Positions 1 through 8,407 are shown, counted from the stretch's first letter. The stretch is DNA of 64,000 bases from Haloarcula marismortui ATCC 43049 (GCF_000011085.1 NC_006396.1:2480001-2544000), one strand, 5' to 3'. Notes: generated by a model not told the origin, from the sequence alone. Numbers and translations: made by a program.

Positions 1-72
1 CCGGTGTATCTGCTGGGCTATGACCTCGTCTCCGCGGTTCGAGAGAGCGTCGGCCGGGCGAACGGTCGGTGA
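1..72 (+). CDS. 3' end of an unidentified protein (partial)
   Basis: The first 72 bases read openly as the last 23 residues of a protein ending in a TGA stop; the tail is PVYLLGYDLVSAVRESVGR followed by ANGR. The codons have mostly G or C in third position, as expected for this genome. The rest of the gene lies outside the window, so no function can be given. A second frame is also open here, so this is a moderate-confidence call. Confidence 0.45.
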   Translation, partial: PVYLLGYDLVSAVRESVGRANGR

Positions 73-183
73 GGCGATTGCCGACGGCGACGCTCGCCAC
101 GGGATTTACACAGTCCGGCTGTGTGGTACGACTGGCGACACTATGCCGTGGCCACAGCCAACATCTTGCCGGAGGCGGTCGGC

Positions 184-834
184 GTGATTGCCGCTCGGCT
201 TCGAATTCGCCTCCCAGAGGACATCTGGATCGCTGACGTCTCACAGGCGAACCCGCAGGCCACGTTCCGGTTGCTCTCCGGTATTCGAGCTGCGACGAGG
301 GCGGTCGAACTCGGCGAGGTGACGACTGACGACCCCGCGACCGCCGGCGACGCCATCGCGACGCATCCCTCGGTTACCGCATACGAGGAACTGGAACGCA
401 CTGCCGATCGGGTACTCGCGAAGTACGAGACGACGGACACGGACCTGTACGAGTTCGTCGCTGAGTCCGGCCTCCCTATCGAGTACCCGGTCACTGCCGA
501 GAACGGCTGGTACGAGTTTGACCTCACCGGGTCCCGTGCGGAGTTCGACCACTTCCGGACGGCGATTGAGGACGCAGGTAGGCAGTACGAGCTGCTGTCG
601 CTCGTTCACAGCACAGATCCGTCCGGACTCCTGACAGAGCGCCAGCGGGACGTCCTCATGGCTGCGCTCCGAGCGGGCTACTTTGAGTTGCCCCGCGACT
701 GCACGCTCGCCGACCTAGCGTCGGCGCTCGATATCGACAAGTCGACCGCGAGCCGTGTGCTCAGACGTGGACAGACGCGAATTGTCAAGTGGTTTCTCAC
801 CACGGCGGCCTCGCAGTCCCCGGAGAATCGCTAA
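184..834 (+). CDS. HTH-10 (Bat-type) transcriptional regulator
   Basis: The C-terminal part (about residues 155-210) carries LTERQRDVLMAALRAGYFE followed by a helix-turn-helix segment, ADLASALDIDKSTASRVLRR. This is the signature of the haloarchaeal HTH-10 domain found in Bat-like regulators. The N-terminal ~150 residues form the usual poorly conserved sensor-like region. No PAS or GAF domain is obvious, so the ligand is unknown. The frame is open from 121, but a GTG at 184 gives a 216-residue protein whose N-terminus (IAARLRIRLPEDIWIADVS) looks like family members; GTG at 148 is also possible. It probably binds DNA as a cytoplasmic one-component regulator; its targets cannot be told from the context. 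Confidence 0.8.
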   Translation: MIAARLRIRLPEDIWIADVSQANPQATFRLLSGIRAATRAVELGEVTTDDPATAGDAIATHPSVTAYEELERTADRVLAKYETTDTDLYEFVAESGLPIEYPVTAENGWYEFDLTGSRAEFDHFRTAIEDAGRQYELLSLVHSTDPSGLLTERQRDVLMAALRAGYFELPRDCTLADLASALDIDKSTASRVLRRGQTRIVKWFLTTAASQSPENR

Positions 835-847
835 CCGTGAGTGACAA

Positions 848-1258
848 CTACTGGTCGCTCACTCTGGACACACCGTGTTGCTCCTCGGTCCAGTGAGCCG
901 TCTCACGTGTGCGTTCTGCCGGCGATGACGGCGCTTCGAGAAGCTGTTCAAGCCGCCGCTCGAACTCAACTTCTGAGAGTTCGCCCCGAGCGTACCGCTG
1001 GCGAAGCGTGGCCAGCGCCGACTCTGTCTCGCTCTCCCGGTCGGTGGTCGTATTGCGGGTGTCACTGTCTTGATTGTATTCGACCACCCCCACTGCCGCC
1101 GGGAGGACCACACCAAAGCCGACGACGAACGCCAGCCAGAACGACTCGACGCCCAGTGCCAGCAATCCGAACGCAATGAGCAGTGTGGCCGCCGTCACGA
1201 CTGCTGAGACGACTGCGCTCACCGGCTTGGGGCGCGCGTGGGACAGCGTTTGGCTCAT
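848..1258 (-). CDS. Small membrane protein with C-terminal SHOCT motif
   Basis: The 136-residue protein has two hydrophobic segments (about residues 13-36 and 40-60) that should form a membrane hairpin. A linker with many Asp, Glu, Thr and Arg follows, then ALATLRQRYARGELSEVEFE (residues 81-100), a clear SHOCT (short C-terminal) motif. SHOCT modules are thought to mediate oligomerisation, but no specific role is established for this architecture. The start overlaps the stop of the upstream membrane gene by four bases (ATGA), so the two are probably translated together and may form a complex. The open frame extends upstream to 1732, but that extension is antisense to the partner gene and was not used. 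Confidence 0.75.
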   Translation of the reverse strand: MSQTLSHARPKPVSAVVSAVVTAATLLIAFGLLALGVESFWLAFVVGFGVVLPAAVGVVEYNQDSDTRNTTTDRESETESALATLRQRYARGELSEVEFERRLEQLLEAPSSPAERTRETAHWTEEQHGVSRVSDQ

Positions 1259-1713
1259 CGGCCACCTCGAAGAACGAGGACCCCGGTGTACGCTGCCCCG
1301 ATGGCGACAGCAGCGATGAGTGCAAGCAGGACCCCGAAGGCCCCGTAGCCGAGCATCGGATCGTTGTACGGTGCAATGATGTCCGACGGTGGTTCGATAG
1401 CCCAGGGACCGAGGTGGACGGACGCGAGCACCACGCTGTTCGCCGTAAAAAATCCGAGCCAGTACCGCAGTCCGGTCCGCCCGGTTACCGTGAGGACGAG
1501 GCCGATTGCCAGGAGTGGGTAGACGGCGAGACTGAGCGTGAACGCGTTTACTTCGGGGGTCAGCGGCCAACCCACGTGGTTCCCGCGGACGATGTGGTCG
1601 ACGTGATGCGCGGCCCCGAATAGCGCCGGCACGAACAACACGAGAATCATCTTTCTCGGGACGGTAGCCGTACTTGCGACGTGACTGTTCGAACGGTGTT
1701 CGTTCCGTTCCAT
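1255..1713 (-). CDS. Four-helix integral membrane protein, function unknown
   Basis: The 152-residue protein has a short polar N-terminus followed by about four hydrophobic segments (near residues 20-35, 48-70, 78-100 and 120-150). The second histidine-rich stretch, FGAAHHVDHIVRGNHVGWP, lies between the first two helices and could bind a metal or haem, but this is speculation. An upstream in-frame start at 1764 would add a Cys-containing tail; ATG at 1713 is preferred because the resulting N-terminus is polar and compact. It is followed with a four-base overlap by the SHOCT-domain membrane protein, suggesting one transcript. I do not recognise a named family. Confidence 0.65.
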   Translation of the reverse strand: MERNEHRSNSHVASTATVPRKMILVLFVPALFGAAHHVDHIVRGNHVGWPLTPEVNAFTLSLAVYPLLAIGLVLTVTGRTGLRYWLGFFTANSVVLASVHLGPWAIEPPSDIIAPYNDPMLGYGAFGVLLALIAAVAIGAAYTGVLVLRGGR

Positions 1714-1817
1714 ATGTACACAGAACGGACACAGTGAGGTGACGCTTACAGCAACATGTTGCATCCCGCTAGTACCGGTACCGCTGTTCGCGGGCGGTCA
1801 ACGAGCACCCGGCGGTC

Positions 1818-2921
1818 TCAGTCTGCCGTCGCCTCGCGTATCTCTACCACGTCGGCGTCCGTCTTGAACGTCGTGCCGCCGTAGTGCGTTCGGGAGGCCG
1901 CGTAGCCAGCGTCACGGAGCTTCTCGATGAACTCGTCCATGGCTTCAGCGCCGCGCCCCCAGCGCTTGCAGAGGCGGTGCTGGTCATAGTGGGTCGGCGT
2001 GTCGATTTCGGCCCCGAGCGTCGCCAGCAGTTCTTTGGCTTCGTCGGCGGTGCCCATCTCTTCGCTCACCTGCTCTGAAACGGCGCTGACGAACTCGGGG
2101 TCACAGGTCCGACCCAGCCAGATGGGGCCGGCCGTCTGGAGGTGCTTCTCACAGACCGGACAGTCCTCGGGCGGGTCGGCGATGAGGCCGTAGTCGTGGT
2201 CGCGCCAGAGGCAGTGCTGGCAGTGGTGGACGTAGCCGAGTTCGTCGATGCAGTCGTTAGCGACCTTCGCGCCGTGGTCGAACTCCAGATAGGTCCGGGC
2301 GTAGTGCTTGGTCGCGTGGCTGAGAATCGGTCGGGCAGCGATGTCGTAGCGGGCGGCGGTGCGGACCATCGCCGATAGAAGGACGCGCATCCCCATCTCG
2401 GCGTGGAACTCGGTATTTCGTGGTACCGCGCCATACGAGCGGACGCCGCTCTCGAAGTGCGCGCCACACAGCGGCGCGGTGTCGGTGGCCGTCACACAGA
2501 GGAGGTGTTTGGTCCCCTGCACCGCCGCGTCGGCGAACGGAATCGGCGTGCCGAAGGGGTCCACGTCCACTACGTCGAACGCCTCGGAGTGCATGAGCAC
2601 GTTCGCGTCCGACCGCCGGACCGAGGCCGCGAGGTCGTTGCGTTCGAGGTTCTGTTCACACAGCGCCGTTGCGTCGTCGTCGATATCACACAGCGTCGTC
2701 TCCCAGTCGTTGGCCGCCGCGCGGACGCCACGGATACCGCTGGCGGCGGTGGCGTCCAGATACGTCGACACGCGGGGGGTTCGCTCTCGGTAGGCCCGCA
2801 GCGCCGCCACGGTGATGTCGCGGTTCAGCTCCTGTACGGGGTTGAAGAATACGTCCGCACCCTTCCCCGCCTCCGGCTGTTCCGGCACCGTGACCGTCAC
2901 CCGGCCCTCACTGACGCGCAT
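1818..2921 (-). CDS. trm1: tRNA (guanine(26)-N(2))-dimethyltransferase Trm1
   Basis: Trm1 uses S-adenosylmethionine to dimethylate G26 at the D-stem/anticodon-stem junction of tRNAs. The SAM-binding region [14 protein letters not shown] (residues 56-69) and the catalytic motif [11 protein letters not shown] (117-127) are present. A zinc-binding Cys cluster (CQHC and CPVC) follows around residues 233-258, as in archaeal Trm1. At 367 residues the length is normal. It stands alone on the minus strand, with a 289-base spacer separating its start from the end of the histidine kinase gene. The ATG start at 2921 is immediately downstream of a stop-containing region, so it is well defined. Confidence 0.96.
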   Translation of the reverse strand: MRVSEGRVTVTVPEQPEAGKGADVFFNPVQELNRDITVAALRAYRERTPRVSTYLDATAASGIRGVRAAANDWETTLCDIDDDATALCEQNLERNDLAASVRRSDANVLMHSEAFDVVDVDPFGTPIPFADAAVQGTKHLLCVTATDTAPLCGAHFESGVRSYGAVPRNTEFHAEMGMRVLLSAMVRTAARYDIAARPILSHATKHYARTYLEFDHGAKVANDCIDELGYVHHCQHCLWRDHDYGLIADPPEDCPVCEKHLQTAGPIWLGRTCDPEFVSAVSEQVSEEMGTADEAKELLATLGAEIDTPTHYDQHRLCKRWGRGAEAMDEFIEKLRDAGYAASRTHYGGTTFKTDADVVEIREATAD

Positions 2922-3210
2922 ACTCTCCGGTCCGTGCGGGCGCCGTTAAGTCGTTCGAACCTGCCTGTTGATGCTTCCGTACTTGAGGGTGGCGTGAACA
3001 GCCAGAAAGCCCCGAGGCGCTGGTATCGGAGGTCTCGCTGCGCGCTGCCTCGCTCCTTACAGTCGCTCGTGCAGTGCTTGCGTCGCCCCCCGTCCGCCAG
3101 CGCCTCGCCCCTTCCAGTCCCACCCGTGTTGGCAGTGTAATCGCATTGTGCATGCCGGCTGTGCAGTCGCACTCAGCACGGTCGGCAGACTGTCCCCGTG
3201 ATTACCACAC
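2922..3210. other. Intergenic spacer with GC-rich inverted repeat
   Basis: This spacer lies between the start of trm1 and the end of the histidine kinase gene, both on the minus strand. It contains a pair of 11-base inverted repeats (see the entry at 3013) but no credible reading frame: the open frames across it are Arg/Ser/Ala rich and lack haloarchaeal acidity. The 5' part must carry the trm1 promoter. Confidence 0.6.
3013..3107. repeat. Inverted repeat bounding a 95-base GC-rich element
   Basis: The 11-mer CGAGGCGCTGG at 3013-3023 recurs as its perfect reverse complement CCAGCGCCTCG at 3097-3107. The enclosed 73 bases are rich in short CGCTCG/GCGAG-type motifs. The element lies downstream of the histidine kinase gene. 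It could end transcription or be a dispersed intergenic repeat; it is not obviously part of a transposon, as no transposase is nearby. Confidence 0.5.
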
Positions 3211-4893
3211 TCATCTTGCTTCGGCGGCCGTCCGCTCTCGGGGCAGTCGAACGGTTACCGTCGTCCCGTCGCTCGTGTCGAAATCGAGGTCGCCCTCCAG
3301 CGTCGTCGCGGTCCAGCGGACGAGCCAGAGGCCGATGCCGCTGCCGTGGTTCAGGTCCGTCTCGCGGCCCCGCTCCAGTACGCCGAGTTCGTGTTCGGGC
3401 ACGCCGGGGCCGTCGTCGCTGACGGTCAGCACGACATCGTCGCCCTTGACCTTCGCACCGACGGTGACGACGGCGTCCGGAACGTGCTGGAGAGCGTTCT
3501 CGACGAGATTGGTAAGCAGGATTTTCAGCAGGGCGGGCTGGGTCGTCAGCCGGAGGTCGTCGGGTATCTCAACCGTGACCGAGCCGTCGTACTCGTCCCG
3601 GGCGGTCTCTACGACCTCGGTGGCGAGGTCGGCCAGCACAACGGGTTCGGGGGTCGCACCTCCGGCCCCCGCTTCGGCGAGGGTCCGGGCCTTCTGGCCG
3701 GAGTCGACCAGACGACCGACAGACTGCTCGATGGTCGCCGCATAGTCCGCGTGGTCGCCGTCGAGTTCCGTCGCTAGCAACTCCGACCGAGCCTGGATGA
3801 CGACACTCTCGTTGCGGACGTTGTGTCTGAGAAAGCGATTGAGCACTTCGAGGCGGCGTTCACGCCGGATCTCGTCGGTGATGTCCTGAAAGACGACGGT
3901 GTATCCCAGTTGCGTGCCCGTCTCGTCTCGGAGCGCCGTCTGTTGGACCTTGTACTCGCGGTGCCGACCATCGGCCTCGATGGACACCCGCGAACTCCCC
4001 CCGTCGGTTGCGATGTCATCGCCGCCCAGAAAATCGTTCAGCGGCTCCGTCAGTGCCTCGTGCTTGTCGACGGCGAGCATCTGTTCGGCGGCGGCGTTGA
4101 GATTCACGACGCGCCCTTGCTCGTCGACGATGGCGACCGGCGTGGCGATGTCGTGGATTGCTGCCCGCTCGCCGGCCCGCCGGGTCGCCGGGTGGAACTC
4201 GAACATATCGCTGTGAACGAACGCGTACAGGTCCAGCGCGACGTGGGGCAGAAACAGGAGCGGCGTCAGATTCACTGCCGGAACCGGCCCGATACCGCCG
4301 GCCCACAGCAACACCGCGGCCCCGGGCGGTATCGGACTCAAGCCGACCGCCAGCGCCTCGCGCCGGTACAGCGGGCCGTAGCTGACGACCGTATCGAACA
4401 CCAGCAGGGTCCCGAAGCTGACGAACAGCATCGCGACGATGATTGTGAGCAGTCCCACCGGCAAGACGGCGTAGTCGGCCCCCGCGCTGCCGGCAGCCGG
4501 TACGACCCGGAATCCCTGCCAGACCACAGTATGGAGTGGGTTTGTGACGACGAGCGCCGTTTCGACGAGCGGCAGCACCGCCACGCCACGGTACCAGCCG
4601 CTTTCGAGGACGTTCGTCCGGCCCGTGTATCCCAGCGCGAACGAGAGAAAACAGAAGCCAATCCAGATGATGCCCAGCCAGGATACCATCTCCAGAGCGA
4701 GGCGCAGTGTCGGGTCGAACACCAGCAGTGCCGCGCCGTAGCTGAAACACCAGACCGTCTGTGTGACGATGGTCGCGACGAACCACCGCGCGCCGGGCTT
4801 GTCCCAGTGTGCCTGGAGCTGGGCCAGCAGATACAGCGACCCGAATCCCGAGGCAAACGAGCCCAGCGCCAGCCACGGGAGGTCGAGGTTCAT
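3211..4893 (-). CDS. Membrane sensor histidine kinase with 7TM, PAS, HisKA and HATPase domains
   Basis: The 560-residue protein starts with seven hydrophobic segments (about residues 1-215) resembling the HisKA_7TM sensor region. A PAS domain follows (about 225-340; it includes IVDEQGRVVNLNAAAEQML). The dimerisation/phosphoacceptor segment has the haloarchaeal H-box LNRFLRHNVRNE. The ATPase domain shows an N box (LLTNLVENALQH), a G1 box (VSDDGPGVP) and a G2 box (GSGIGLWLV). It should autophosphorylate on the H-box His and pass the phosphate to a response regulator. No receiver protein is adjacent, so it is an orphan kinase. The ATG at 4893 was chosen because the signal-like first helix begins directly after it; the frame extends to 4941. 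Confidence 0.9.
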   Translation of the reverse strand: MNLDLPWLALGSFASGFGSLYLLAQLQAHWDKPGARWFVATIVTQTVWCFSYGAALLVFDPTLRLALEMVSWLGIIWIGFCFLSFALGYTGRTNVLESGWYRGVAVLPLVETALVVTNPLHTVVWQGFRVVPAAGSAGADYAVLPVGLLTIIVAMLFVSFGTLLVFDTVVSYGPLYRREALAVGLSPIPPGAAVLLWAGGIGPVPAVNLTPLLFLPHVALDLYAFVHSDMFEFHPATRRAGERAAIHDIATPVAIVDEQGRVVNLNAAAEQMLAVDKHEALTEPLNDFLGGDDIATDGGSSRVSIEADGRHREYKVQQTALRDETGTQLGYTVVFQDITDEIRRERRLEVLNRFLRHNVRNESVVIQARSELLATELDGDHADYAATIEQSVGRLVDSGQKARTLAEAGAGGATPEPVVLADLATEVVETARDEYDGSVTVEIPDDLRLTTQPALLKILLTNLVENALQHVPDAVVTVGAKVKGDDVVLTVSDDGPGVPEHELGVLERGRETDLNHGSGIGLWLVRWTATTLEGDLDFDTSDGTTVTVRLPRERTAAEAR

Positions 4894-5033
4894 GCCGGAA
4901 TAAATCTGTACTCCGTGTTTATGTTTCTGGGCACAGTACAAGCATTGATAACTTCTCGCCGCCGGTTGCGAGCCAGCTGGAATCTGGCTGCTGAAGCCGA
5001 CGCCGTTTTGTCACCCCTTTCCGTAGCACGGAT

Positions 5034-5381
5034 GTGACTGATGTCGAGGAGTGGGTGGCCGACCTCGAAGCCGCCGGTGAGCTGACCCCCGATGCAGTGT
5101 CGGCTATCGTCGCCGTCCACGATGACCGCGGTCATCAAGCTATCGAGGCCGTCGGCGAGGGCCGCGTCAAGCAGTACCGCGATTTCACCGTCGTTGTCGG
5201 CCATGACGACGAGTACATCGTTGAAGACGGCGGCTGCACCTGCGCCGACAGCGAGTACAACCTCGACGCCGACGACCCCGACCAGCTCTGCTGGCACGCT
5301 ATCGCGGTTCGCATCGCTGCGGCTATCGACGCCGTTGACGAGCACGACATGTGGTACTCTGAGGTCCGGGAGTTCCTCTAG
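5034..5381 (+). CDS. SWIM zinc-finger domain protein
   Basis: The 115-residue acidic protein contains the SWIM pattern CxC...CxH: GGCTCADSEYN followed by LCWHAIAV, which should bind one zinc ion. SWIM domains bind DNA or other proteins; the specific role of this small haloarchaeal family is not known. The residues upstream (EGRVKQYRDFTVVVGHDDEYIV) match the usual beta-strand lead-in, 'modified by a changing signal', seen in SWIM proteins. The start is GTG at 5034, overlapping an out-of-frame ATG. The gene ends in front of an array of hairpins (5402-5500) and converges on the acetoacetate-decarboxylase-like gene. Another SWIM protein lies at 46540. Confidence 0.82.
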   Translation: MTDVEEWVADLEAAGELTPDAVSAIVAVHDDRGHQAIEAVGEGRVKQYRDFTVVVGHDDEYIVEDGGCTCADSEYNLDADDPDQLCWHAIAVRIAAAIDAVDEHDMWYSEVREFL

Positions 5382-5401
5382 ACCACCTTTTTCCCGCTCG
5401 G

Positions 5402-5500
5402 GTGAGCGCATAGCGCTCACCTCTCGCGGCAAAAACGTGGGCGAAAAAGGCGCGAATCGCGGAGCGATTCGCGTGAAACCGCGCGCCGTCGGCGCGCGGT
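5402..5500. terminator. Array of three perfect GC-rich hairpins between convergent genes
   Basis: Three perfect stem-loops with three-base loops follow one another: 8-bp arms at 5402-5409/5413-5420 (loop ATA), 10-bp arms at 5451-5460/5464-5473 (loop GGA) and 10-bp arms at 5478-5487/5491-5500 (loop GTC). The array fills most of the gap between two convergent genes. A two-way terminator or mRNA 3'-end stabiliser is the simplest reading; no long T tract follows any stem, so intrinsic termination is not proven. Confidence 0.5.
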
Positions 5501-5572
5501 ATGCTATGCGGTACGGCTTCCTCACCGCTCTGCTACTGCTACCGCACTGCTCCGCTCCTGCTACTGCCCCCG

Positions 5573-6307
5573 CTACCGCTCCACTGACCGCCCAGCGCCG
5601 TATGTAATCCGCCCTTCCAGCGAGAACCGAAGGACGGATCGGGAGCCGAGGTCGAGCGAGCGGAGCGTGTCGGCCCGTTCGTGGTCACCCGGGTCCACGT
5701 CGATGCAGCTGCTCAGCGGCGCAGCCCCTAGTTTCCCCTGGAACTCGACAGATGTTCGTTCGAGTCGTCCCTCCCGAACCGCGTAGCTCTCTATCTGCTC
5801 TCGGTGTTCCCAGGTCCGGGGCCAGTCGATGCTGACCGTCGCCACGCGGTCGCCGTCCTCGACGACCGTCGTCTCGCGGCGGGTCGTGTTGTCGTGGTGG
5901 CTGATGTTGGCGACTGTTTTCGGATAGCCCCAGATTTCGTCGCCGAGGGCGCGAGCGGGTTCAGTTGTCACCGGGAGCGACCAGACGTAGCCACCGATAT
6001 CGCGGGTCAGCAGTGGCACCAGTGGTGACTGCCACTCGTCCGCCGTTGCGCCAATCAGCACCGCGAACTCGTCGTAGGGGGCCATCGCGTCGTCGCCGAT
6101 ACGGTGATACTCGACACAGAGGAGCACGACTGCGGCCTGCCGGGCCGTTACTCGAACCGGTGTCAGTCCATCGGGCAGCAGCGACTCGGCAACGTCGTAT
6201 CGCGCCGGGAGCACCGCGCCGGCAACCGTCGCCTCGGTGACCAGCGGCAGCGTCACTTCGTGGCCGGTCGAGAGCCGAACCCGGTCGCCGTCGGACAGGT
6301 GTATCAT
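5573..6307 (-). CDS. Acetoacetate decarboxylase family protein
   Basis: The 244-residue protein shows the acetoacetate decarboxylase fold signature GDEIWGYPKTVANIS, where the Lys lies in the position used for Schiff-base chemistry, and the N-terminal VAGAVLPARYDVAESLLP segment. Family members decarboxylate beta-keto acids or act as hydratases/aldolases, so the substrate is uncertain. The ATG at 6307 overlaps the TGA of the upstream short-chain dehydrogenase by four bases, so the two are co-translated. They may act on the same substrate. The frame continues upstream to 6391, but that stretch belongs to the dehydrogenase gene in another frame. Confidence 0.78.
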   Translation of the reverse strand: MIHLSDGDRVRLSTGHEVTLPLVTEATVAGAVLPARYDVAESLLPDGLTPVRVTARQAAVVLLCVEYHRIGDDAMAPYDEFAVLIGATADEWQSPLVPLLTRDIGGYVWSLPVTTEPARALGDEIWGYPKTVANISHHDNTTRRETTVVEDGDRVATVSIDWPRTWEHREQIESYAVREGRLERTSVEFQGKLGAAPLSSCIDVDPGDHERADTLRSLDLGSRSVLRFSLEGRITYGAGRSVER

Positions 6308-7149
6308 AACCACCGCCCCAGAAGCGCGCTCGCCCGACCGAACCCACGGTGTATCGGGTCCTGCAGTCGCGCCGGGAGCCAGTGGGTCCATCGGACGAAC
6401 GTGGCGAAGGCCCCGACAGGATAGCGGGCCTTCGGCGGGTCGTCGGTCGCTGCGGCGAGTACCGTCGCCGCGACGGCTTCTGGCGTTGTCGCCAGCGGTC
6501 CACCGGTGAGGACCCAGCCGTCCTCCAGCGCGTCGTACGTCCGGTCGTAGGTCGGCGTCCGGTCCGCATCACGCAGGCTCTCCAGCGCGCCATCGGCGAA
6601 CCCCGTCTCGACCCACGCCGGTTCAACGAGCGAGATATGGATGTCGTCCGCGCCGGCCACCTCTATCCGAACTGCGTCAGAAAGCGATTCAACGGCGGCT
6701 TTCCCGGCTGAATACGCGCCGAGTCCGGGCGACGCGGTGTGGCCCAGGACGCTTGAGACGGTGATGATGCGCCCGCCGTGTTCGCGCATCTCGGGCAGCA
6801 CTGCCTGTGCGAGTCGGTGTGGGCCGTGGACCAGCACGTCGAACTGCTCGCGAACGTCGTCGCTGGAAACATCCTCGACTGGGCCGGCGACCCCGTACCC
6901 GGCGTTGTTCACCAGACAGTCGAGTCGTCCCGCTTCCTCGATGATGTGGTCAACGACAGCCTCGACCTGCTCGCTGTCAGTTACATCGAGTTCGAGACAG
7001 CGACAGCGCTCGGGGATATCCGCTGGAAACTCGGTCCGAACATCCGTCGCGTAGACGGTCCAGCCGTCGTCGGCGAACGCCCGCGCCGTCGCCGCTCCGA
7101 TACCCGACGCTGCGCCGGTGAGCAGCACGACAGAAGCTCCTGTAGACAT
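6304..7149 (-). CDS. Short-chain dehydrogenase/reductase (SDR)
   Basis: This 281-residue classical SDR has the cofactor motif TGAASGIG (residues 11-18), an Asp after strand 2 (VYATDVR), the NNAG motif and the catalytic Ser...YSAGK. Asp in this position usually favours NAD(H). The C-terminal ~30 residues (AFATFVRWTHWLPARLQ) are longer and more hydrophobic than the SDR core and may contact the membrane. Substrate cannot be read from the sequence. The gene overlaps the acetoacetate-decarboxylase-like gene downstream (ATGA) and follows hisH by 23 bases on the same strand, so the three may be cotranscribed; a metabolic link with histidine synthesis is not implied. Confidence 0.9.
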   Translation of the reverse strand: MSTGASVVLLTGAASGIGAATARAFADDGWTVYATDVRTEFPADIPERCRCLELDVTDSEQVEAVVDHIIEEAGRLDCLVNNAGYGVAGPVEDVSSDDVREQFDVLVHGPHRLAQAVLPEMREHGGRIITVSSVLGHTASPGLGAYSAGKAAVESLSDAVRIEVAGADDIHISLVEPAWVETGFADGALESLRDADRTPTYDRTYDALEDGWVLTGGPLATTPEAVAATVLAAATDDPPKARYPVGAFATFVRWTHWLPARLQDPIHRGFGRASALLGRWL

Positions 7150-7172
7150 ACAAACGAACCCAAATCCAGAAC

Positions 7173-7871
7173 TCAGTGGTCGAGACAGTAGTCGACGTAG
7201 TTCCGGAGGATGCGAAGCCCGGTTTCGCCCGACTTCTCCGGGTGGAACTGCGTCCCGAAGACGTTGCCGGCGTCGTTGGCAACAATCGATGCGAAGTCTG
7301 TCCCGTAGTCCGTCGTCGCCACCGTCGCGCTCTCGTCGTCAGGAACGGCGTAGTAGGAGTGGACGAAGTAGGCGTGTTCGCCGTCGACGGAACCACCGGT
7401 TCCGTCTGCCCGTGGGGTCTTCGACCCCACGCTGTCGACGCCCTCGACGAGGGGATGGTCCCGCGTCACGTCAAGTTCGTTCCAGCCCATGTGTGGCACG
7501 GTCTGGTCGCGGCTGAACCGGACGTTCTTCCCCGGAATGAGGTCCAGCCCCTCGGCGTCGCCCTGTCCTTCGTGGTCGGCCTCCTCACTCGTCGTCAGGA
7601 GCATCTGCATCCCGAGACAGATTCCGAACAGGGGCTTCCCGGCCTCGGCCTGTTCGACCAGCGCCTCGCGGAACGGCCCAGCGTTGTCCATCCCTTCGGA
7701 GAAGGCTCCGACGCCGGGCAGGACGATGCCGTCAGCCGCGTCGAACTCTGCGGGGTCCTCCGAGAGCGAAACGTTCGCGCCGGCGCGTTCGAGCCCGCGC
7801 GTGACGCTCCGGAGGTTCCCCAGTCCGTAATCGACGACGACCACGTCCGCAGTCGTCTGTCTGACACTCAT
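7173..7871 (-). CDS. hisH: Imidazole glycerol phosphate synthase glutaminase subunit HisH
   Basis: HisH hydrolyses glutamine and channels ammonia to HisF to make imidazole glycerol phosphate and AICAR in histidine synthesis. The class I amidotransferase triad is visible: nucleophile Cys in GICLGMQML and His/Glu in FHPEKSG. The GLGNLRSV and GVGAFSEGM motifs are typical of HisH. There is a small insert, GSKTPRADGTGGSVDG, ahead of the HAYFVHSYY strand; halophile-type loops of this kind occur elsewhere. At 232 residues the length is slightly above bacterial HisH (about 200). hisF is not adjacent; hisG sits 30 kb away at 37795, consistent with the dispersed histidine genes of haloarchaea. Confidence 0.95.
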   Translation of the reverse strand: MSVRQTTADVVVVDYGLGNLRSVTRGLERAGANVSLSEDPAEFDAADGIVLPGVGAFSEGMDNAGPFREALVEQAEAGKPLFGICLGMQMLLTTSEEADHEGQGDAEGLDLIPGKNVRFSRDQTVPHMGWNELDVTRDHPLVEGVDSVGSKTPRADGTGGSVDGEHAYFVHSYYAVPDDESATVATTDYGTDFASIVANDAGNVFGTQFHPEKSGETGLRILRNYVDYCLDH

Positions 7872-8012
7872 ACCTTCTCGTAGGCGAACGGGGGGTAAGT
7901 GAGTTCCTGTTCGAACAAGCCTTCAGCACCGCCACTGTCAAGCGGGCGGTCTCAACCCCGCTCACACGTCCGGTCCTGCAAGAGTATCAAAGCTAAGAAT
8001 GGTCCGGCCCAG

Positions 8013-8018
8013 TTTTAT
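8013..8018 (+). promoter_or_regulatory. TATA box of the 121-residue protein gene
   Basis: TTTTAT at 8013-8018 has its centre 26 bases before the ATG at 8042. This is the spacing expected for a leaderless haloarchaeal transcript starting at or near the A of the ATG. Confidence 0.5.
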
Positions 8019-8041
8019 CCACCTACCGCATACAGCCGCTG

Positions 8042-8407
8042 ATGATTGACCTTACAGAAGTCCTGTATGTCGACAGTAACGTTCTCATCGCTGAATTTCC
8101 CGAAGAGATGGAGATGACGGATGAGACGTTTGCGAAAGTCAACGAACGATTCGAAGAACTCGCCTCACAGCCGGCGGTCGATACGCACATCTCAAATCTC
8201 CAGATGGAGGCGTCACTGAACGACGACGTGTTCTCGCGAGCACAGGAGGCCGCGGAAGCGGGCAAGGAGTTCGGTATCACGGACTGGGTCATCGTCTCCG
8301 AGGGGATCAAGAAAATGGCGCTCAAGAGTCAGGTCGGCGAGATTCCGGGTGTTGACATTTCGCTGGTCGATACCAGAGCAGAAGCGATGGACATCGCAGC
8401 GAACTAG
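8042..8407 (+). CDS. Haloarchaeal protein of unknown function, possibly STAS-like
   Basis: The 121-residue protein alternates predicted strands and helices: EVLYVDSNVLIAEFP, then a helix from 'MTDETFAKVNERFEELAS', ending in DWVIVSEGIKKMALKSQV and PGVDISLVDTRAEAM. This pattern, especially the VxEGxKxMALKSQV segment before a final strand-helix unit, resembles SpoIIAA/STAS-like domains of the SEC14-related group, but similarity is not strong enough to name it. No membrane segment or metal motif is present. It stands alone, with its own promoter, between hisH and the uracil-DNA glycosylase gene. Confidence 0.7.
   Translation: MIDLTEVLYVDSNVLIAEFPEEMEMTDETFAKVNERFEELASQPAVDTHISNLQMEASLNDDVFSRAQEAAEAGKEFGITDWVIVSEGIKKMALKSQVGEIPGVDISLVDTRAEAMDIAAN

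Noticed and set aside
1259..1732. N-terminal extension of the SHOCT protein
   Set aside because: It is antisense-free but out of frame within the membrane gene at 1255-1713, is Arg-rich, and the ATGA overlap gives a better start.
2908..3153. Open frame of 81 codons over the trm1 upstream spacer
   Set aside because: Ala, Arg and Ser-rich with no acidic bias; it is a by-product of the GC-rich inverted repeat.
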